DNA of 64,000 nt from Marivivens sp. (GCA_024642115.1 JAHEBU010000010.1:1-64000); one strand, 5' to 3'. Positions 1 through 10,058 are shown, counted from the stretch's first letter. Numbers and translations: made by a program. Notes: generated by a model not told the origin, from the sequence alone.

Positions 1-510
1 AAGCTGACACCACATCATCGGTCCGAAAACCTAGTGGCGTTGATATACAGACGTCTGATCCATCGAACCGAACCAAACCGCCCACATATCTCTTCAGATA
101 TTACAATTTCAAAAAGCGTCGGACGCCAGACAAAAACAAAACCGGTGCGCCCTATAGTACCGGCGCGCCTGCCCGTCATTGCTACTGATGTCCTCCGAAC
201 CGTCTGCGTTTCCGCTTCTGTCCGGGCCGTTGCAGCGTCGCCGCCGCTTCGGTGAGGGGTGTCTACGGTCAGCCGCTGACAGGCGCAAGAGGATTTTTCG
301 CGCTTTGCGCATTTTTTGTGACAACGGTCGAAAAATTCATAATCCCAAGGACTTGCCGCAGAAAAGCTGCGTTTGACCCAGGGTCTTGCGCAACTTTGTG
401 ACCCTTGGCGGGCGCCCCACACCCATATCTTGAGGCCTTGAAATAGCCAACCACTAGCCGCGACGCAGCAGGACGATACGGCACTGCAGCAAACTGGCCC
501 GAATCCCGGT
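1..510. other. Intergenic stretch, no supported gene
   Basis: Several short overlapping reading frames exist on both strands here. None shows a recognisable domain, a good ribosome-binding site or a convincing protein composition. The stretch follows the 3' end of msrQ and runs to the window edge, so it may hold the end or control region of a gene outside the window. I saw no clear terminator for msrQ and no RNA gene. Confidence 0.5.
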
Positions 511-1119
511 TCAGGCGGTCACGAGTCGCCGCGGAACACGAAGCCGAGTGGCCAGAAGGACCAGAATGATCGCCAGATAGGTCAGCGGTGTGACCTGCCA
601 GCCCTTGACCAGCCAGACATAGTGCAGCCCACCCAACACCGCGACAGGGTAAGTCAGCCAGTGCAGCTTGCGCCACGCAGCCGCGCCCAACCGGCGCACG
701 GACCAGTTGTTCGACGTTAGCGCCAAGGGCATCAACATGAGGAACGACGCAAAGCCCACCGTCACATACGGCCGCTTGACCACTTCGGTCCAGACCCGGC
801 CCAGCGACTGCACGTCCAGCACCGCAAAGACGAGGAAATGCGCCAGCACATAAAAGAAGGCCGTCACACCGATGGCCCGGCGGAACTTGATCAGGTTGAT
901 TCCTACGTATTTGCGCAGGGGCGTCACGCACAGGCCGGCCACGATCAACTTGAGAGCGACCAGACCGTATGCCCGTTCAAGAATATTCACCGGCTCGACT
1001 CCGATCGCCCCGGTCAGCGCCTGCCAGAACAGCCAGGCCGCCCAGAGGCCACCTGCCAAATAGATCGTCCAGGACGGAACATTGCGCAGGGTTGTGTTGA
1101 TCGAACCGACTATGTCCAT
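511..1119 (-). CDS. msrQ: MsrQ, heme-binding membrane subunit of the MsrPQ methionine sulfoxide reductase
   Basis: This 202-aa integral membrane protein should pass electrons from the quinone pool or a flavin reductase to periplasmic MsrP, which repairs oxidised methionines in envelope proteins. It has about six hydrophobic segments typical of the YedZ/ferric-reductase-like family, with histidines in membrane helices (for example in FFYVLAHFLVF and WRKLHWLTY) that suit b-type heme ligation. The start was chosen because its ATG overlaps the msrP stop codon by one base (TGATG), which implies translational coupling. The longer upstream reading frame only shadows msrP. Family and partner are clear; the electron donor is not shown by the sequence. 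Confidence 0.93.
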   Translation of the reverse strand: MDIVGSINTTLRNVPSWTIYLAGGLWAAWLFWQALTGAIGVEPVNILERAYGLVALKLIVAGLCVTPLRKYVGINLIKFRRAIGVTAFFYVLAHFLVFAVLDVQSLGRVWTEVVKRPYVTVGFASFLMLMPLALTSNNWSVRRLGAAAWRKLHWLTYPVAVLGGLHYVWLVKGWQVTPLTYLAIILVLLATRLRVPRRLVTA

Positions 1120-2018
1120 CAGAAGTTGGCCTTTAGATCCATGCCCTCGTACAGGCCCGCCACTTCGTCGTAGCCGTTGAACATCAGCGTGTCCTGACGG
1201 GCGGCGAACAGGCCCCCACCGACCAGCCGCTCGGTTGCTTGTGACCAGCGTGGGTGATCGACGGTCGGGTTCACGTTGCTGTAGAACCCGTATTCGCGCG
1301 CGTTCAGCTTGTTCCAGGTCGTCGGCGGCTCCTGATCGACCAACGAAATGCGGACAATGGCCTTGATCGACTTGAACCCGTATTTCCATGGAACGACCAG
1401 CCGGATCGGTGCGCCGCTTTGATTGGGGATCGGATTGCCATAGATGCCGGTGGCCAACAAAGTCAACGGATGCATCGCCTCGTCCAGCCGCAGCCCTTCG
1501 ACATAGGGAAAGGGAATGACGTTGCCGCGCACACCCGGCATGGTTTCCGGCTGCACGATCGTTTCAAAGGCCACATATTTCGCGCCGCTTTGCACGCCGA
1601 CCTTGTTCAGCACATCGGCGAGTTCAACCCCGTTCCACGGGATCACCATCGACCACGCCTCGACACAGCGGAACCGATAAATCCGCTCTTCGGTCGTCAG
1701 GCCGTCCAGCAGATCGGCGAGAGAATAATCGCCGGGCTTGTCGACCATGCCATCCACCTTGATCGACCAGGGCGACGTCACCATCGCACCAGCATTGGCG
1801 GCAGGGTCGGTCTTGCCGGTGCCGAATTCGTAATAGTTGTTGTAGTTGGTGATCTCTTCGATCGTATTCGGGGTCAGATCGTCGGCGGCATGTGCGGCCC
1901 CCGCTGCGGCCAGCGCCCCAAGCCCGGCAGTTCCGGCGATCAGCTGACGACGGTTCAGCCACAGAGCCTTGGGCGTCACGTGGGCGGGGGTCAGGTCGTT
2001 TTTCCAGCGGTAGGCCAT
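1119..2018 (-). CDS. msrP: MsrP, periplasmic molybdopterin methionine sulfoxide reductase catalytic subunit
   Basis: This 299-aa molybdoenzyme of the sulfite oxidase fold reduces protein-bound methionine sulfoxide in the periplasm. A twin-arginine signal is visible: Arg23-Arg24 in NRRQLIAG, then an Ala-rich stretch ending AHA near residue 44. The expected molybdenum-ligating Cys sits near residue 118 in the motif [10 protein letters not shown] prefer the ATG at 2018 over one five codons upstream because AGGAGA lies about six bases before it. It is the first gene of the msrPQ pair. The 329-base upstream gap may hold the promoter, but no operator is obvious. Confidence 0.95.
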   Translation of the reverse strand: MAYRWKNDLTPAHVTPKALWLNRRQLIAGTAGLGALAAAGAAHAADDLTPNTIEEITNYNNYYEFGTGKTDPAANAGAMVTSPWSIKVDGMVDKPGDYSLADLLDGLTTEERIYRFRCVEAWSMVIPWNGVELADVLNKVGVQSGAKYVAFETIVQPETMPGVRGNVIPFPYVEGLRLDEAMHPLTLLATGIYGNPIPNQSGAPIRLVVPWKYGFKSIKAIVRISLVDQEPPTTWNKLNAREYGFYSNVNPTVDHPRWSQATERLVGGGLFAARQDTLMFNGYDEVAGLYEGMDLKANF

Positions 2019-2347
2019 GCCATTCTCCTGCATTCTGTCGTTCGGATACCTAAGCCGTCATAGCGGATTTCCCAATTACAGGGCGTCACGATGACGTTGG
2101 ACGCCTGTAACGAAAGAACTGCGTGCGCACAGATGAAATTCCGCGACAATCCCTGTGACTGGCCCATATTGACCGCAGCCTCGCAGGCAATGAAGGTTTT
2201 ATATTGCGCCAAAATCAAACGGCTGAAAGATTAAGGTAAAAATATGGCAGGCGCTGCTGTTTCGTCGGCGCGGCAAAAACCCTCTCGGGCAGTGGGATAG
2301 GGGGCCTTCAGAACGAAGGCCGGAATATGGACCTGGGGGGCCAAGAC
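2019..2347. other. Divergent intergenic region between msrP and the FAS1-RTX gene
   Basis: No gene is supported. The region must hold divergent promoters for msrPQ and the FAS1-RTX gene. The part at about 2200-2260 is AT-richer than its surroundings. A hairpin with arms at 2303-2309 and 2315-2321 (GGCCTTC and GAAGGCC, 5-base loop) lies about 27 bases before the ATG at 2348, in what would be the leader of the FAS1-RTX transcript. Confidence 0.5.
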
Positions 2348-3687
2348 ATGACAACGACACTAGAGGCACTAGCGGCAGACGGTCGCTTTTCCATTCTTCT
2401 TGCCACGATCGACGCGGTGGACGCCAATACGGCCTTGGGGCGATGCTGAACAGTGCAAGCGGCGACACCTTCTTTGCCGGAACCGACGACGCCTTTCTGA
2501 TGCTGGCGCAATCTTTCGGCTATCGGTCGGATGATCTGGCCGGGGTCCTTTCGTTCCTCGTGGGCGCTGCGGCGACGATCAATCCGGCGGATCCCTATGC
2601 GCTGTTGGGCGACGTCGTGCGCTATCACAGTGTTGCAGGCACCGTGACCGAGGCGAGCCTGACCGACGGCGTCGACAATTCACTTGTGACAGCACTGGGT
2701 GCAGCGCTGACTGAATCGGGCGGTCTTCTGGTGGACGGCGACCCGGATACGGCCAGTGTCGGCCCGCATCCCAGCGTCATCGGCAACGGGATCACTGTTT
2801 ATACGATCGATTCGATCCTGCTCCCATCCGACTTTGTTCAAGTGGCCACCGTGATGAACGGCACCAACAACGCTGATACGCTGGTGGGCAGTGGCGGTAA
2901 CGACGTGATGAACGGCAATTATGGGGACGACGTCATCAACGGCAGCGCCGGGAACGACGTCATCTTCGGTGGCAACGGCAGCGACATCCTGTCCGGCGGC
3001 AACAACAATGACGAGATCTACGGCGGCGGCCAGCACGACACCCTGTTTGGCGGCAGCGGCAACGACACTCTGTTTGGTGACAACGGCGATGACAGCCTGA
3101 ACGGCGGGTCCGGAAATGATACCCTATACGGTGGGTCAAACGGCGATACCCTCGTCGGGTCCGGCGGCGATGACATCCTATACGGAGGGACAGGCGTAGA
3201 CGTGCTGTCCGGAGGCACCAACAACGACATCCTCTTTGGCGGCGCGAGCGACGACTTTCTCAACGGCGACGGCGGCAACGACCAGTTGTTCGGAGAGTCG
3301 GGCAACGACACGATGCGGGGTGGGGCAGGCAACGACATTCTGGTCGGGGATGGCGGAAATGACCGCATGTATGGCGGCACCGGGGACGACACGTTCTACG
3401 GGGGAACAGGGGACGACCGGTTCTACGGCGATGCGGGGGCGGACACTTTCGTCTTTAGCGGCGTTCTGAACAGCGACACCGTTTGGGATTTCCAGACCGG
3501 GACAGACGTCGCTGTGTTTCAGGGCTACGGAATCGCGGACTTTGCCGAACTGATGACCCATGCGCAGGAACTGGGCGGACACACCTTTATTGACCTGGGC
3601 GTCTGGGGTCGGGTTCAATTGCATGACGTGACCTTGGCCGAACTCTCGGCGACGGACTTCATCTTCATTGATGCGCCGCTGACCTGA
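2348..3687 (+). pseudogene. FAS1-RTX secreted calcium-binding protein, broken by an apparent one-base frameshift
   Basis: The ATG at 2348 opens a frame reading MTTTLEALAADGRFSILLAT, the start of a fasciclin (FAS1) domain, but it stops at 2447-2449. From about 2440 the next frame continues the same FAS1 domain (LNSASGDTFFAGTDDAFLML, then LLGDVVRYHSVAG). It is followed by roughly ten glycine/aspartate RTX nonapeptide stretches (2857-3450) and a C-terminal region like those recognised by type I secretion. Adding one G to the GGGG run at 2437-2440 would join the frames as ...TALGAMLNS. Expected product: about 446 aa, with no Sec signal and calcium-stabilised. It is either a sequencing or assembly error, a recent mutation, or a programmed shift. 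The intact downstream ORF starts at 2443. Confidence 0.8.
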
Positions 3688-3926
3688 GTGTGCTTGTAAG
3701 GCCGTGGGGACCAACCCGGTTTGCGCCAGGTTGGCCCCAGATATTCTGACGGCTGATCACGTTGAATAAATCAGTTGTTACTGGAAATCGAAAACCACGC
3801 TGGCTTAGGGCTTGAACGGCCATCGTCAACTGCTGGTGGCAGGTTTCCCCGGTGATCCAATCGCGAATTTCGTCCCTATCTGCTTGCGATGCCACCAAGG
3901 CATTTTACAAATCTGGGAGACGACAC

Positions 3927-4412
3927 ATGCTGCGTAGAACTTTCATCGCCGCCGCCGCCGCCACCGCCATCGGCAGCTTTGCCTATGCCGAGAGCCATTC
4001 GATGGGAACCATCGTCGATATCGCCGCGGGCAACCCTGACTTCTCGACGCTGGTTGCCGCTGTTCAGGCCGCTGGCCTTGCCGAAACGCTGTCGGGCGAG
4101 GGTCCGTTCACCGTTTTCGCACCCACCAACGAAGCCTTTGCCGCACTTCCGGCTGGCACGGTTGAGGACCTGCTCAAGCCCGAAAACAAGGACAAGCTGA
4201 TCGCGATCCTGACCTATCACGTCGTTGCTGGCAAAGTCATGTCGACCGACCTGACCAACGACATGATGGCGCCGACCGTCGAAGGCAAGGACGTGACGAT
4301 CATGACCGAACCCTCTGTCATGGTGAACGACGCAAACGTCGTGCAGGCCGACATCGAAGCCTCCAACGGCGTGATCCACGTCATCGACAAGGTCCTGATG
4401 CCGCCGATGTAA
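3927..4412 (+). CDS. Secreted fasciclin (FAS1) domain protein
   Basis: This 161-aa protein has a Sec signal peptide ([21 protein letters not shown]) followed by one complete FAS1 domain. The family hallmarks are visible: [36 protein letters not shown] and [14 protein letters not shown]1 proteins are adhesion-type surface or periplasmic proteins; the ligand is unknown. The start at 3927 is preceded by GGGAGA at about 8 bases, and the in-frame Met codon 75 bases upstream has no such site. It lies downstream of another FAS1 gene (the RTX fusion) and ends at a strong hairpin terminator. A single-gene transcript is likely. Confidence 0.92.
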   Translation: MLRRTFIAAAAATAIGSFAYAESHSMGTIVDIAAGNPDFSTLVAAVQAAGLAETLSGEGPFTVFAPTNEAFAALPAGTVEDLLKPENKDKLIAILTYHVVAGKVMSTDLTNDMMAPTVEGKDVTIMTEPSVMVNDANVVQADIEASNGVIHVIDKVLMPPM

Positions 4413-4435
4413 GGCGCGCCCTTACCGCTATCCAG

Positions 4436-4466
4436 ACCCGCGTCGGACAACCGGCGCGGGTTTTTC
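4436..4466 (+). terminator. Rho-independent terminator of the FAS1 gene
   Basis: The arms ACCCGCG (4436-4442) and CGCGGGT (4455-4461) pair, and CGG/CCG inside with an ACAA loop extend the stem. A run of Ts follows from 4461. It lies 24 bases after the stop codon. Confidence 0.9.
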
Positions 4467-4545
4467 TTTGCCCGATCTGGCAAACGGGTTCACACTTTCG
4501 GAATTACCAAACTGATTCCATTTTTTAAGTATTTCAGGTGCCAGT

Positions 4546-5289
4546 ATGACCGTCCCAGTCACTCTCGAGAATTACGACCAGTTCCGAATTACCGTGCCAG
4601 TCGGACCGCGACATATCCATTTCTTCGTGTTCAACGGCCAGCGCATGGAAATCGCGGATGTGATGATCTGGGCGATGAACGTCCACTTCCGCCGAATCCC
4701 TGCCGAACATACCTCCCCCATCTTGCCCTTCTTCCTGTTCAAGGAGCGGCCGGCGGGCGGACATGGCGGTGGAACCTATCCCGACATCTCGATTCTGGCC
4801 GCCCGCAACCCCACCCGGCAGGCCCAGCACGACGAGGCCTGGGGCGCACCCCATGCCGTCGTGCAAGAGGCCGTCAGCCGCTATGCGCCCACGGGCGGCA
4901 GCCGAACCGCGTTCCATGCGATTCCCTTGCGCGACTGGATGGAGCCCGGTCGAGCCACGACAGTCATCCACGAATTCACCCATGCGATCGACAACCGCTT
5001 TCACCTGACACAGCGGGCCAATCCGGCCCATCCCGAACGGCGTGGCCCATCCTTTGACGTCGACGACTTTCCCACCAGCCTGCCGGACCAAATCTGTGGG
5101 CATGGCGATTCAACGCATCCCCTGCACCGGTACGTAGTCAACGCCTACTGCTCGATGATCACCGGTTTTCCGGGCATTCACGACGCGAGTGTTGTCCGCA
5201 GCATCATCGCCAAATTCCGCGAAAGCCGGGCATTCCAGATCGTCCCGGACGCCTGGTGGCACGCCACGTTCCCCAGATACGTTCACTGA
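4546..5289 (+). CDS. Orphan protein with an HExxH zinc-metallopeptidase motif
   Basis: I do not recognise the family of this 247-aa protein. It carries VIHEFTHAIDNRFH with His142, Glu143 and His146 in the classic HExxH zinc-protease arrangement. Further His and Asp residues downstream (for example GHGDSTHPLHRY) could supply a third ligand. There is no signal peptide or membrane segment, so it would act in the cytoplasm or leave by a non-Sec route. The N-terminal part, including IHFFVFNGQRMEIADVMIWA, resembles nothing I can name. An AGGTG sequence precedes the start. It stands alone between two terminators. Protease activity is inferred from the motif only. Confidence 0.7.
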   Translation: MTVPVTLENYDQFRITVPVGPRHIHFFVFNGQRMEIADVMIWAMNVHFRRIPAEHTSPILPFFLFKERPAGGHGGGTYPDISILAARNPTRQAQHDEAWGAPHAVVQEAVSRYAPTGGSRTAFHAIPLRDWMEPGRATTVIHEFTHAIDNRFHLTQRANPAHPERRGPSFDVDDFPTSLPDQICGHGDSTHPLHRYVVNAYCSMITGFPGIHDASVVRSIIAKFRESRAFQIVPDAWWHATFPRYVH

Positions 5290-5293
5290 CGAA

Positions 5294-5316
5294 AAAGGGG
5301 GCATATAGCCCCCTTT
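5294..5316. terminator. Bidirectional terminator between the HExxH gene and clpB
   Basis: AAAGGGGGC (5294-5302) and GCCCCCTTT (5308-5316) pair perfectly around a five-base loop. The A-run on the left gives a T-run when read from clpB, so it chiefly serves clpB and plausibly also the convergent gene. Confidence 0.88.
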
Positions 5317-5319
5317 CCC

Positions 5320-7932
5320 TTAGTGAATGACTGCGTCCTGCGGCTTGGGACGCTGCGATCCCGACACGCGGGCGCCTACGATCAATCCGTCAACGCCCAC
5401 CGTCACCTTGACCGTTTCGCCGTCCTTGACCTCGCCGGCCAGGATCATCTCGGCCAGTTGGTCCTGCAACGCGCGCTGGATGACACGCTTGAGCGGGCGC
5501 GCGCCAAACACCGGGTCATACCCTTCGTCGGCCAGCCATTTCAGCGCGCCCTCGTCCAGATCCAGATGGATATGCCGCCCTGCCAGACGCTGCTCGAGCC
5601 GCTTCATCTGGATCGTGACGATGCCCGTCATGTCGGCCCGGCCCAGCCGGTCAAAGATGACGATTTCGTCCAGACGGTTGATGAATTCGGGGCGGAAATG
5701 GCCGCGAACCGCTTCCATCACATCCGCTTTGGCCTCGGACGCGTCGGTGCCATCGGGCAACAGGCTCAGCGCCTGCGACCCAAGGTTGGACGTCAGGATG
5801 ATCAGCGTCTGCTTGAAATCCACCGTCCGGCCCTGACCATCGGTCAAAACCCCATCGTCCAGCACCTGCAACAGCACGTTGAACACGTCCGGGTGGGCCT
5901 TTTCGACCTCGTCGAACAGGACCACCTGATAGGGACGACGACGGACTGCTTCAGTCAGAACGCCGCCTTCATCATAACCGACATAGCCGGGCGGCGCACC
6001 GATCAGACGGGCGACCGAATGTTTCTCCATGAACTCGGACATGTCGATCCGAACCATCGCACTGTCGTCGTCGAACAGGTATTCGGCGACGGCCTTGGTC
6101 AGTTCGGTCTTGCCCACGCCGGTCGGGCCCAGGAACAGGAACGACCCCAGAGGACGGTTCTCGTCATTCAATCCAGCCCGCGCGCGACGAACGGCATTCG
6201 ACACGGCACGCACCGCGGATTTCTGGCCAATGACGCGTTTGCCCAGTTCCTCTTCCATGCGCAGCAGTTTGTCACGCTCGCCTTCCAGCATCTTTGACAT
6301 CGGGATGCCGGTCCAGCGTTCGACCACCTCAGCGATCTGTTCGGGGCGCACGGCCTCTTCGACCATCAGATCACTGGTCGTCTCGGCCTCGGCCAATTCG
6401 CGCTCCATCTGCGGGATCACGCCGTAGGACAGCTCTCCGGCCTTGGCCAGATTGCCCTCGCGCTTGGCGATTTCCAGATCGGCGCGGGCGCGGTCCAGCT
6501 TTTCCTTGAGCGTGCGCGACCCTTCCAATTTGTCCCGTTCGGCCTGCCATTGGGCGGTCATGCTGTCGGCCTTTTCCTGAAGGTCGCCCAGTTCCTTTTC
6601 CAGCTTGGCCAGACGGTCCTTGGACGCAGAATCGTCCTCTTTCTTAAGAGCCTCAGCCTCGATCTGCATTTGCAGGATCTGGCGATCCAACGCATCCAGT
6701 TCCTCGGGCTTGGAATCCACCTCCATCCGCAACCGGCTGGCGGCTTCGTCCATCAGGTCGATCGCCTTGTCCGGCAGGAAACGGTCAGTAATATAGCGGT
6801 GGGACAAGGTGGCGGCAGCAACAAGCGCAGAGTCCGAAATCCGCACCCCGTGATGCATCTCGTACTTGTCCTTGATCCCGCGCAGGATGCTGATCGTATC
6901 TTCGACCGTGGGTTCCTCGACCATGATCGGCTGGAACCGGCGGGCAAGGGCGGCGTCCTTTTCCACATACTTGCGGTATTCGTCCAACGTGGTCGCGCCC
7001 ACGCAATGTAGCTCACCCCGGGCAAGCGCAGGCTTGATCAGGTTGGCGGCATCCATCGCGCCATCGGCCTTGCCCGCCCCTACAAGGGTGTGCATCTCGT
7101 CGATGAACAGGATGATTTCACCCGCAGCGGCCTCGATCTCTTTCAGAACGGCCTTGAGCCGCTCTTCGAACTCGCCGCGATATTTCGCTCCAGCAATTAG
7201 GGCACCCATGTCCAGCGCCATCAGACGTTTGTTGCGCAGGGATTCCGGCACGTCGCCCGAAATGATCCGCAAAGCCAATCCTTCGGCAATGGCGGTCTTA
7301 CCCACACCGGGTTCGCCGATCAGGACGGGGTTATTCTTGGTCCGGCGGGACAGAACCTGCATGGACCGACGAATCTCGTCATCGCGGCCAATGATCGGGT
7401 CGATCTTGCCTTGTTCGGCGGCCTCGGTCAGGTCGCGGGCATATTTCTTGAGCGCATCATAGCCTTCTTCGGCGGACGCGCTGTCTGCCGTCCGGCCCTT
7501 GCGGACATCGTTGATCGCAGCGTTCAGGGCCTGGGCGGATACCTTGCCCGCGTCCAGTGCATCCTTGGCCTTGGATTTGACCATGGTCAGGGCCATCAGG
7601 ATACGTTCCACCGGGACAAAACTGTCGCCTGCCTTGGTCGCAACCTTTTCGGCCTCGTCCAGAACCTTGCCCAGCGAACTGTCCATATAGACCTGGCCGG
7701 CATCGCCGGTCACCTTGGGGTTCTTGCTCACGGCCAGATCGACGGCCAGCCGCACGGCAGCCGCATCGCCGCCCGACGCCTTGATCAGGTTGGCGCTGAG
7801 CCCCTGATCGTCGTCCATCAATGCCTTGAGCAGGTGTTCGGGGGCCAACCGCTGGTGGCTTTCCCGCATCGCAATCGTCTGGGCCGCCTGAATGAAACCG
7901 CGCGACCGTTCGGTGAACTTTTCCAAGTTCAT
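5320..7932 (-). CDS. clpB: ClpB, ATP-dependent protein disaggregase
   Basis: This 870-aa Hsp100 chaperone works with DnaK to pull proteins out of aggregates after heat or oxidative stress. It has an N-terminal Clp repeat domain ([20 protein letters not shown]), a first AAA+ module with Walker [11 protein letters not shown] near residue 205, a long coiled-coil middle domain (about 400-520), and a second AAA+ module with [10 protein letters not shown] near residue 600. Length fits the family. The start at 7932 follows an AGGAGAGAGAC site; the extra 60 codons in the open frame upstream lack support. A heat-shock-like promoter may lie at 8009-8037. Confidence 0.98.
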   Translation of the reverse strand: MNLEKFTERSRGFIQAAQTIAMRESHQRLAPEHLLKALMDDDQGLSANLIKASGGDAAAVRLAVDLAVSKNPKVTGDAGQVYMDSSLGKVLDEAEKVATKAGDSFVPVERILMALTMVKSKAKDALDAGKVSAQALNAAINDVRKGRTADSASAEEGYDALKKYARDLTEAAEQGKIDPIIGRDDEIRRSMQVLSRRTKNNPVLIGEPGVGKTAIAEGLALRIISGDVPESLRNKRLMALDMGALIAGAKYRGEFEERLKAVLKEIEAAAGEIILFIDEMHTLVGAGKADGAMDAANLIKPALARGELHCVGATTLDEYRKYVEKDAALARRFQPIMVEEPTVEDTISILRGIKDKYEMHHGVRISDSALVAAATLSHRYITDRFLPDKAIDLMDEAASRLRMEVDSKPEELDALDRQILQMQIEAEALKKEDDSASKDRLAKLEKELGDLQEKADSMTAQWQAERDKLEGSRTLKEKLDRARADLEIAKREGNLAKAGELSYGVIPQMERELAEAETTSDLMVEEAVRPEQIAEVVERWTGIPMSKMLEGERDKLLRMEEELGKRVIGQKSAVRAVSNAVRRARAGLNDENRPLGSFLFLGPTGVGKTELTKAVAEYLFDDDSAMVRIDMSEFMEKHSVARLIGAPPGYVGYDEGGVLTEAVRRRPYQVVLFDEVEKAHPDVFNVLLQVLDDGVLTDGQGRTVDFKQTLIILTSNLGSQALSLLPDGTDASEAKADVMEAVRGHFRPEFINRLDEIVIFDRLGRADMTGIVTIQMKRLEQRLAGRHIHLDLDEGALKWLADEGYDPVFGARPLKRVIQRALQDQLAEMILAGEVKDGETVKVTVGVDGLIVGARVSGSQRPKPQDAVIH

Positions 7933-8008
7933 GTCTCTCTCCTTTTCAAAGCGCCCGGGGGATGGGACGCCCGCATCGCGGCACGCCCCTGTTCGGGCCT
8001 TGCATGAC

Positions 8009-8037
8009 AAATGGTATCGCCCAATTCCGCTGACAAG
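8009..8037 (-). promoter_or_regulatory. Possible RpoH (heat-shock) promoter of clpB
   Basis: Read on the minus strand, CTTGTCA (8037-8031) is followed after 14 bases by TACCATTT (8016-8009). The RpoH consensus is roughly CTTGAAA, 13-14 bases, CCCCATNT. The match is partial, but the position about 75 bases before the clpB start and the known heat-shock control of clpB make it plausible. Confidence 0.45.
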
Positions 8038-8141
8038 TCCTTGACCTGCGTCAATGCCTGTCTCGCCCCAGCGCCGGACCGCCACCTTGACAGGGATTAC
8101 CCTGCGGACCATGACGGTCGGGACCCGCGAAAGGAAATTCC

Positions 8142-8858
8142 ATGTCCGATGACCGCCTCATCGTCGCCCTCGATGTGCCCAACGCCATCGAAGGGCTGCA
8201 ACTGGCCAGACAACTGGGCGACGCAGTGTCGTTCTACAAGATCGGGCTGGGGATGCTGACGGGGGGTGGGCTCGGGCTTGCCAACGAACTCAAGGACGAG
8301 ATGGGCAAACGCATATTCCTCGATATGAAACTATTCGACATCGGCGCCACGGTCGAAGCTGCGGTGCGGGGACTGGCGCGGTTCAACCACGATTTTCTGA
8401 CGGTGCACGGCGACCCCCATGTGGTCCGTGCAGCGGCCGAAGGGGCGGCGGGATCAGCGACCAAAATCCTGGCCGTCACGATTCTGACTTCGCTTGACCG
8501 GGGCGATCTGGATGAAAACTGTATCAAGCCGGGCAGCATGACCGACCTCGTGCAGGAACGGGCGGGCCGGGCGCTCGAATCCGGGGCGGACGGCGTCATC
8601 TGTTCCCCGTTCGAGGCGGCGGCGATTCGCGCCCTGCCCCAGTCCAAGGGCAAGCTGATCGTCACCCCAGGCGTGCGGCCCGCAGGGGCGGACAAGGGCG
8701 ACCAGAAACGGGTGCTGACCCCGGCCCAGACCATCGCCAACGGGGCGGACCATATTGTCGTCGGCCGACCGATCTGGACAGCGGCAGATCCGGCGGCGGC
8801 AGCCCGAACAATCCTTGCAGAGATGAACAGCCCGCAGGCCCGGCAGCCCAATCATTAA
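8142..8858 (+). CDS. pyrF: Orotidine 5'-phosphate decarboxylase
   Basis: This 238-aa TIM-barrel enzyme converts OMP to UMP, the last step of de novo pyrimidine synthesis, in the cytoplasm. The active-site motif FLDMKLFDIG holds the DxKxxD set (Asp61, Lys63, Asp66), and the C-terminal phosphate-binding segment ADHIVVGRPI is present. GAAAGGAAA lies just before the ATG. It is divergent from clpB. The 70 bases before the next gene on the same strand contain no strong terminator, so some read-through is possible. Confidence 0.97.
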   Translation: MSDDRLIVALDVPNAIEGLQLARQLGDAVSFYKIGLGMLTGGGLGLANELKDEMGKRIFLDMKLFDIGATVEAAVRGLARFNHDFLTVHGDPHVVRAAAEGAAGSATKILAVTILTSLDRGDLDENCIKPGSMTDLVQERAGRALESGADGVICSPFEAAAIRALPQSKGKLIVTPGVRPAGADKGDQKRVLTPAQTIANGADHIVVGRPIWTAADPAAAARTILAEMNSPQARQPNH

Positions 8859-8928
8859 GGGGGCGCACGGCATGTTTGGGGATTTTGAACGACTCCGGCT
8901 ATGATCGACGCTCTCCAAGGGGGCGCTT

Positions 8929-9741
8929 ATGACACCGGACAACATCGACGATCTGACCCGCAAGGCCCGGCAATTTGACGCGGTGCGGCAATCGCTAGGC
9001 ATCCTCGGGCTGGGACTGCCGGCTTCCCTACTTGGGTATTCAGCAATCACCGGAACCGCGGTGGCCGAGTCCATCAGCGCCTACTACCATACGGCTATGG
9101 GGGATGTTCTGGTAGGCGCACTATGGGCGATCGGTGTCTTTCTTCTGGCCTACCTCGGCTATGACCAAACCGCCATCGAACGGGCATCGCCCCGGCTGAT
9201 CGACAAAATCAGCGACCGGGCAGTGGCGCGGGTGGCAGGACTGGCATCGATCTGCGTGGCGCTGTTCCCGGTCCACGGCGACCAATGCAGCGCATTTCTG
9301 GCCAGCGTCACGGTGACGCCCGCCTCGTTAGCCTGCCCCGTCTCGGGGTTCACCCCGCAGACAGACCTTGTGCACTACAGCGCCGCCGCGGTCTTTTTCA
9401 CCTGCATGTGGATCTTCTGCCTGATCCTCTTTCCGCGCGGCGGCGGCACCAAAGACAACTTGCGCACCACGGCCCGGGGGACATGGCGGCCCACGGACTG
9501 GAGCGGACAGAACAGGCTTTTCCTGATCTGCGGGCTTGCGATCATAGGAAGTCTTGCGGCGCTTTCCCTCTACGCGCTTGCCGACTGGGGCGGGGCGACC
9601 GGCATCACGCGATGGCTCGACCAAAGACATGTTTTCCTGGGATCAGAGGTCACAGCGATCCTCGCGTTTTCCGCTGCCTGGCTGGAAAAAGGCAAGGTCC
9701 GCCATACCATCGCAAAAGCCATGAGTGCAGCAACTGGTTGA
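8929..9741 (+). CDS. Six-helix membrane protein of unknown function
   Basis: A 270-aa protein with about six hydrophobic segments near residues 20-42, 57-78, 98-115, 145-167, 195-220 and 232-255. The segment ISAYYHTAMGDVLVGALWAI and the Cys-containing extracytoplasmic-looking loop between helices 3 and 4 look conserved-protein-like, but I cannot name the family or assign a function. AAGGGGGCGCTT precedes the ATG. It lies 70 bases after pyrF on the same strand; nothing suggests a functional link. Confidence 0.75.
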   Translation: MTPDNIDDLTRKARQFDAVRQSLGILGLGLPASLLGYSAITGTAVAESISAYYHTAMGDVLVGALWAIGVFLLAYLGYDQTAIERASPRLIDKISDRAVARVAGLASICVALFPVHGDQCSAFLASVTVTPASLACPVSGFTPQTDLVHYSAAAVFFTCMWIFCLILFPRGGGTKDNLRTTARGTWRPTDWSGQNRLFLICGLAIIGSLAALSLYALADWGGATGITRWLDQRHVFLGSEVTAILAFSAAWLEKGKVRHTIAKAMSAATG

Positions 9742-9838
9742 TATCCTGCACGGGAACTGCACAGGCGCACGAAACTTTTTGCGCGAAACGGTCGTTACTC
9801 CTTCAACAGCGCGCCTGACGCGCCACAGGAGAACAGCG

Positions 9839-10039
9839 ATGCAAACGATCAGATTGGCCAAGGTTGAATATCATCCCGAACTCGGCGCCTTTGAAGGGCG
9901 GGTCGATATCTCGCGTGACGGAATGACCTTTCGCTATCCCTGCCGGATCGCCGGCCCCGCCCATATGGACCTCGACCAGGTGAGGGCCGAAATGGCGTTT
10001 CACGCGCGCGCTATGTCCGACACCCCTGTTCACGCCTGA
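9839..10039 (+). CDS. Small orphan protein, first of a tandem paralogous pair
   Basis: A 66-aa cytoplasmic-looking protein preceded by AGGAGAACAGCG. The core reads VEYHPELGAFEGRVDISRDG, FRYPCRIAGPAHMD, and it matches the next gene closely (see 10059-10271). A single conserved Cys in YPC is shared by both copies. No known domain is recognised. The beta-rich look of the N-terminal half is inference only. The pair lies 19 bases apart and is probably co-transcribed up to the terminator at 10350. Confidence 0.7.
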   Translation: MQTIRLAKVEYHPELGAFEGRVDISRDGMTFRYPCRIAGPAHMDLDQVRAEMAFHARAMSDTPVHA

Positions 10040-10058
10040 TGTCATGAAAGGTTCACTC

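Noticed and set aside
15-422. Open frames on both strands at the left edge
   Set aside because: They overlap each other, have no family similarity I can recognise, and are rich in Arg/Ser/Cys as expected of noncoding GC-rich DNA.
2857-3450. Regular short tandem repeats that might suggest a CRISPR array or satellite
   Set aside because: The periodicity is that of codons for RTX Gly/Asp nonapeptides in an open reading frame, with degenerate bases and no constant repeat-spacer pattern. The same holds for 55270-55740.
5323-6297. A long plus-strand open frame opposite clpB
   Set aside because: It is the antisense of the second AAA+ module of clpB, with no independent support.
8087-8115. A TTGACA (8087-8092) as part of a pyrF promoter
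   Set aside because: At 17 bases the matching hexamer is CATGAC, too far from TATAAT to support a call.
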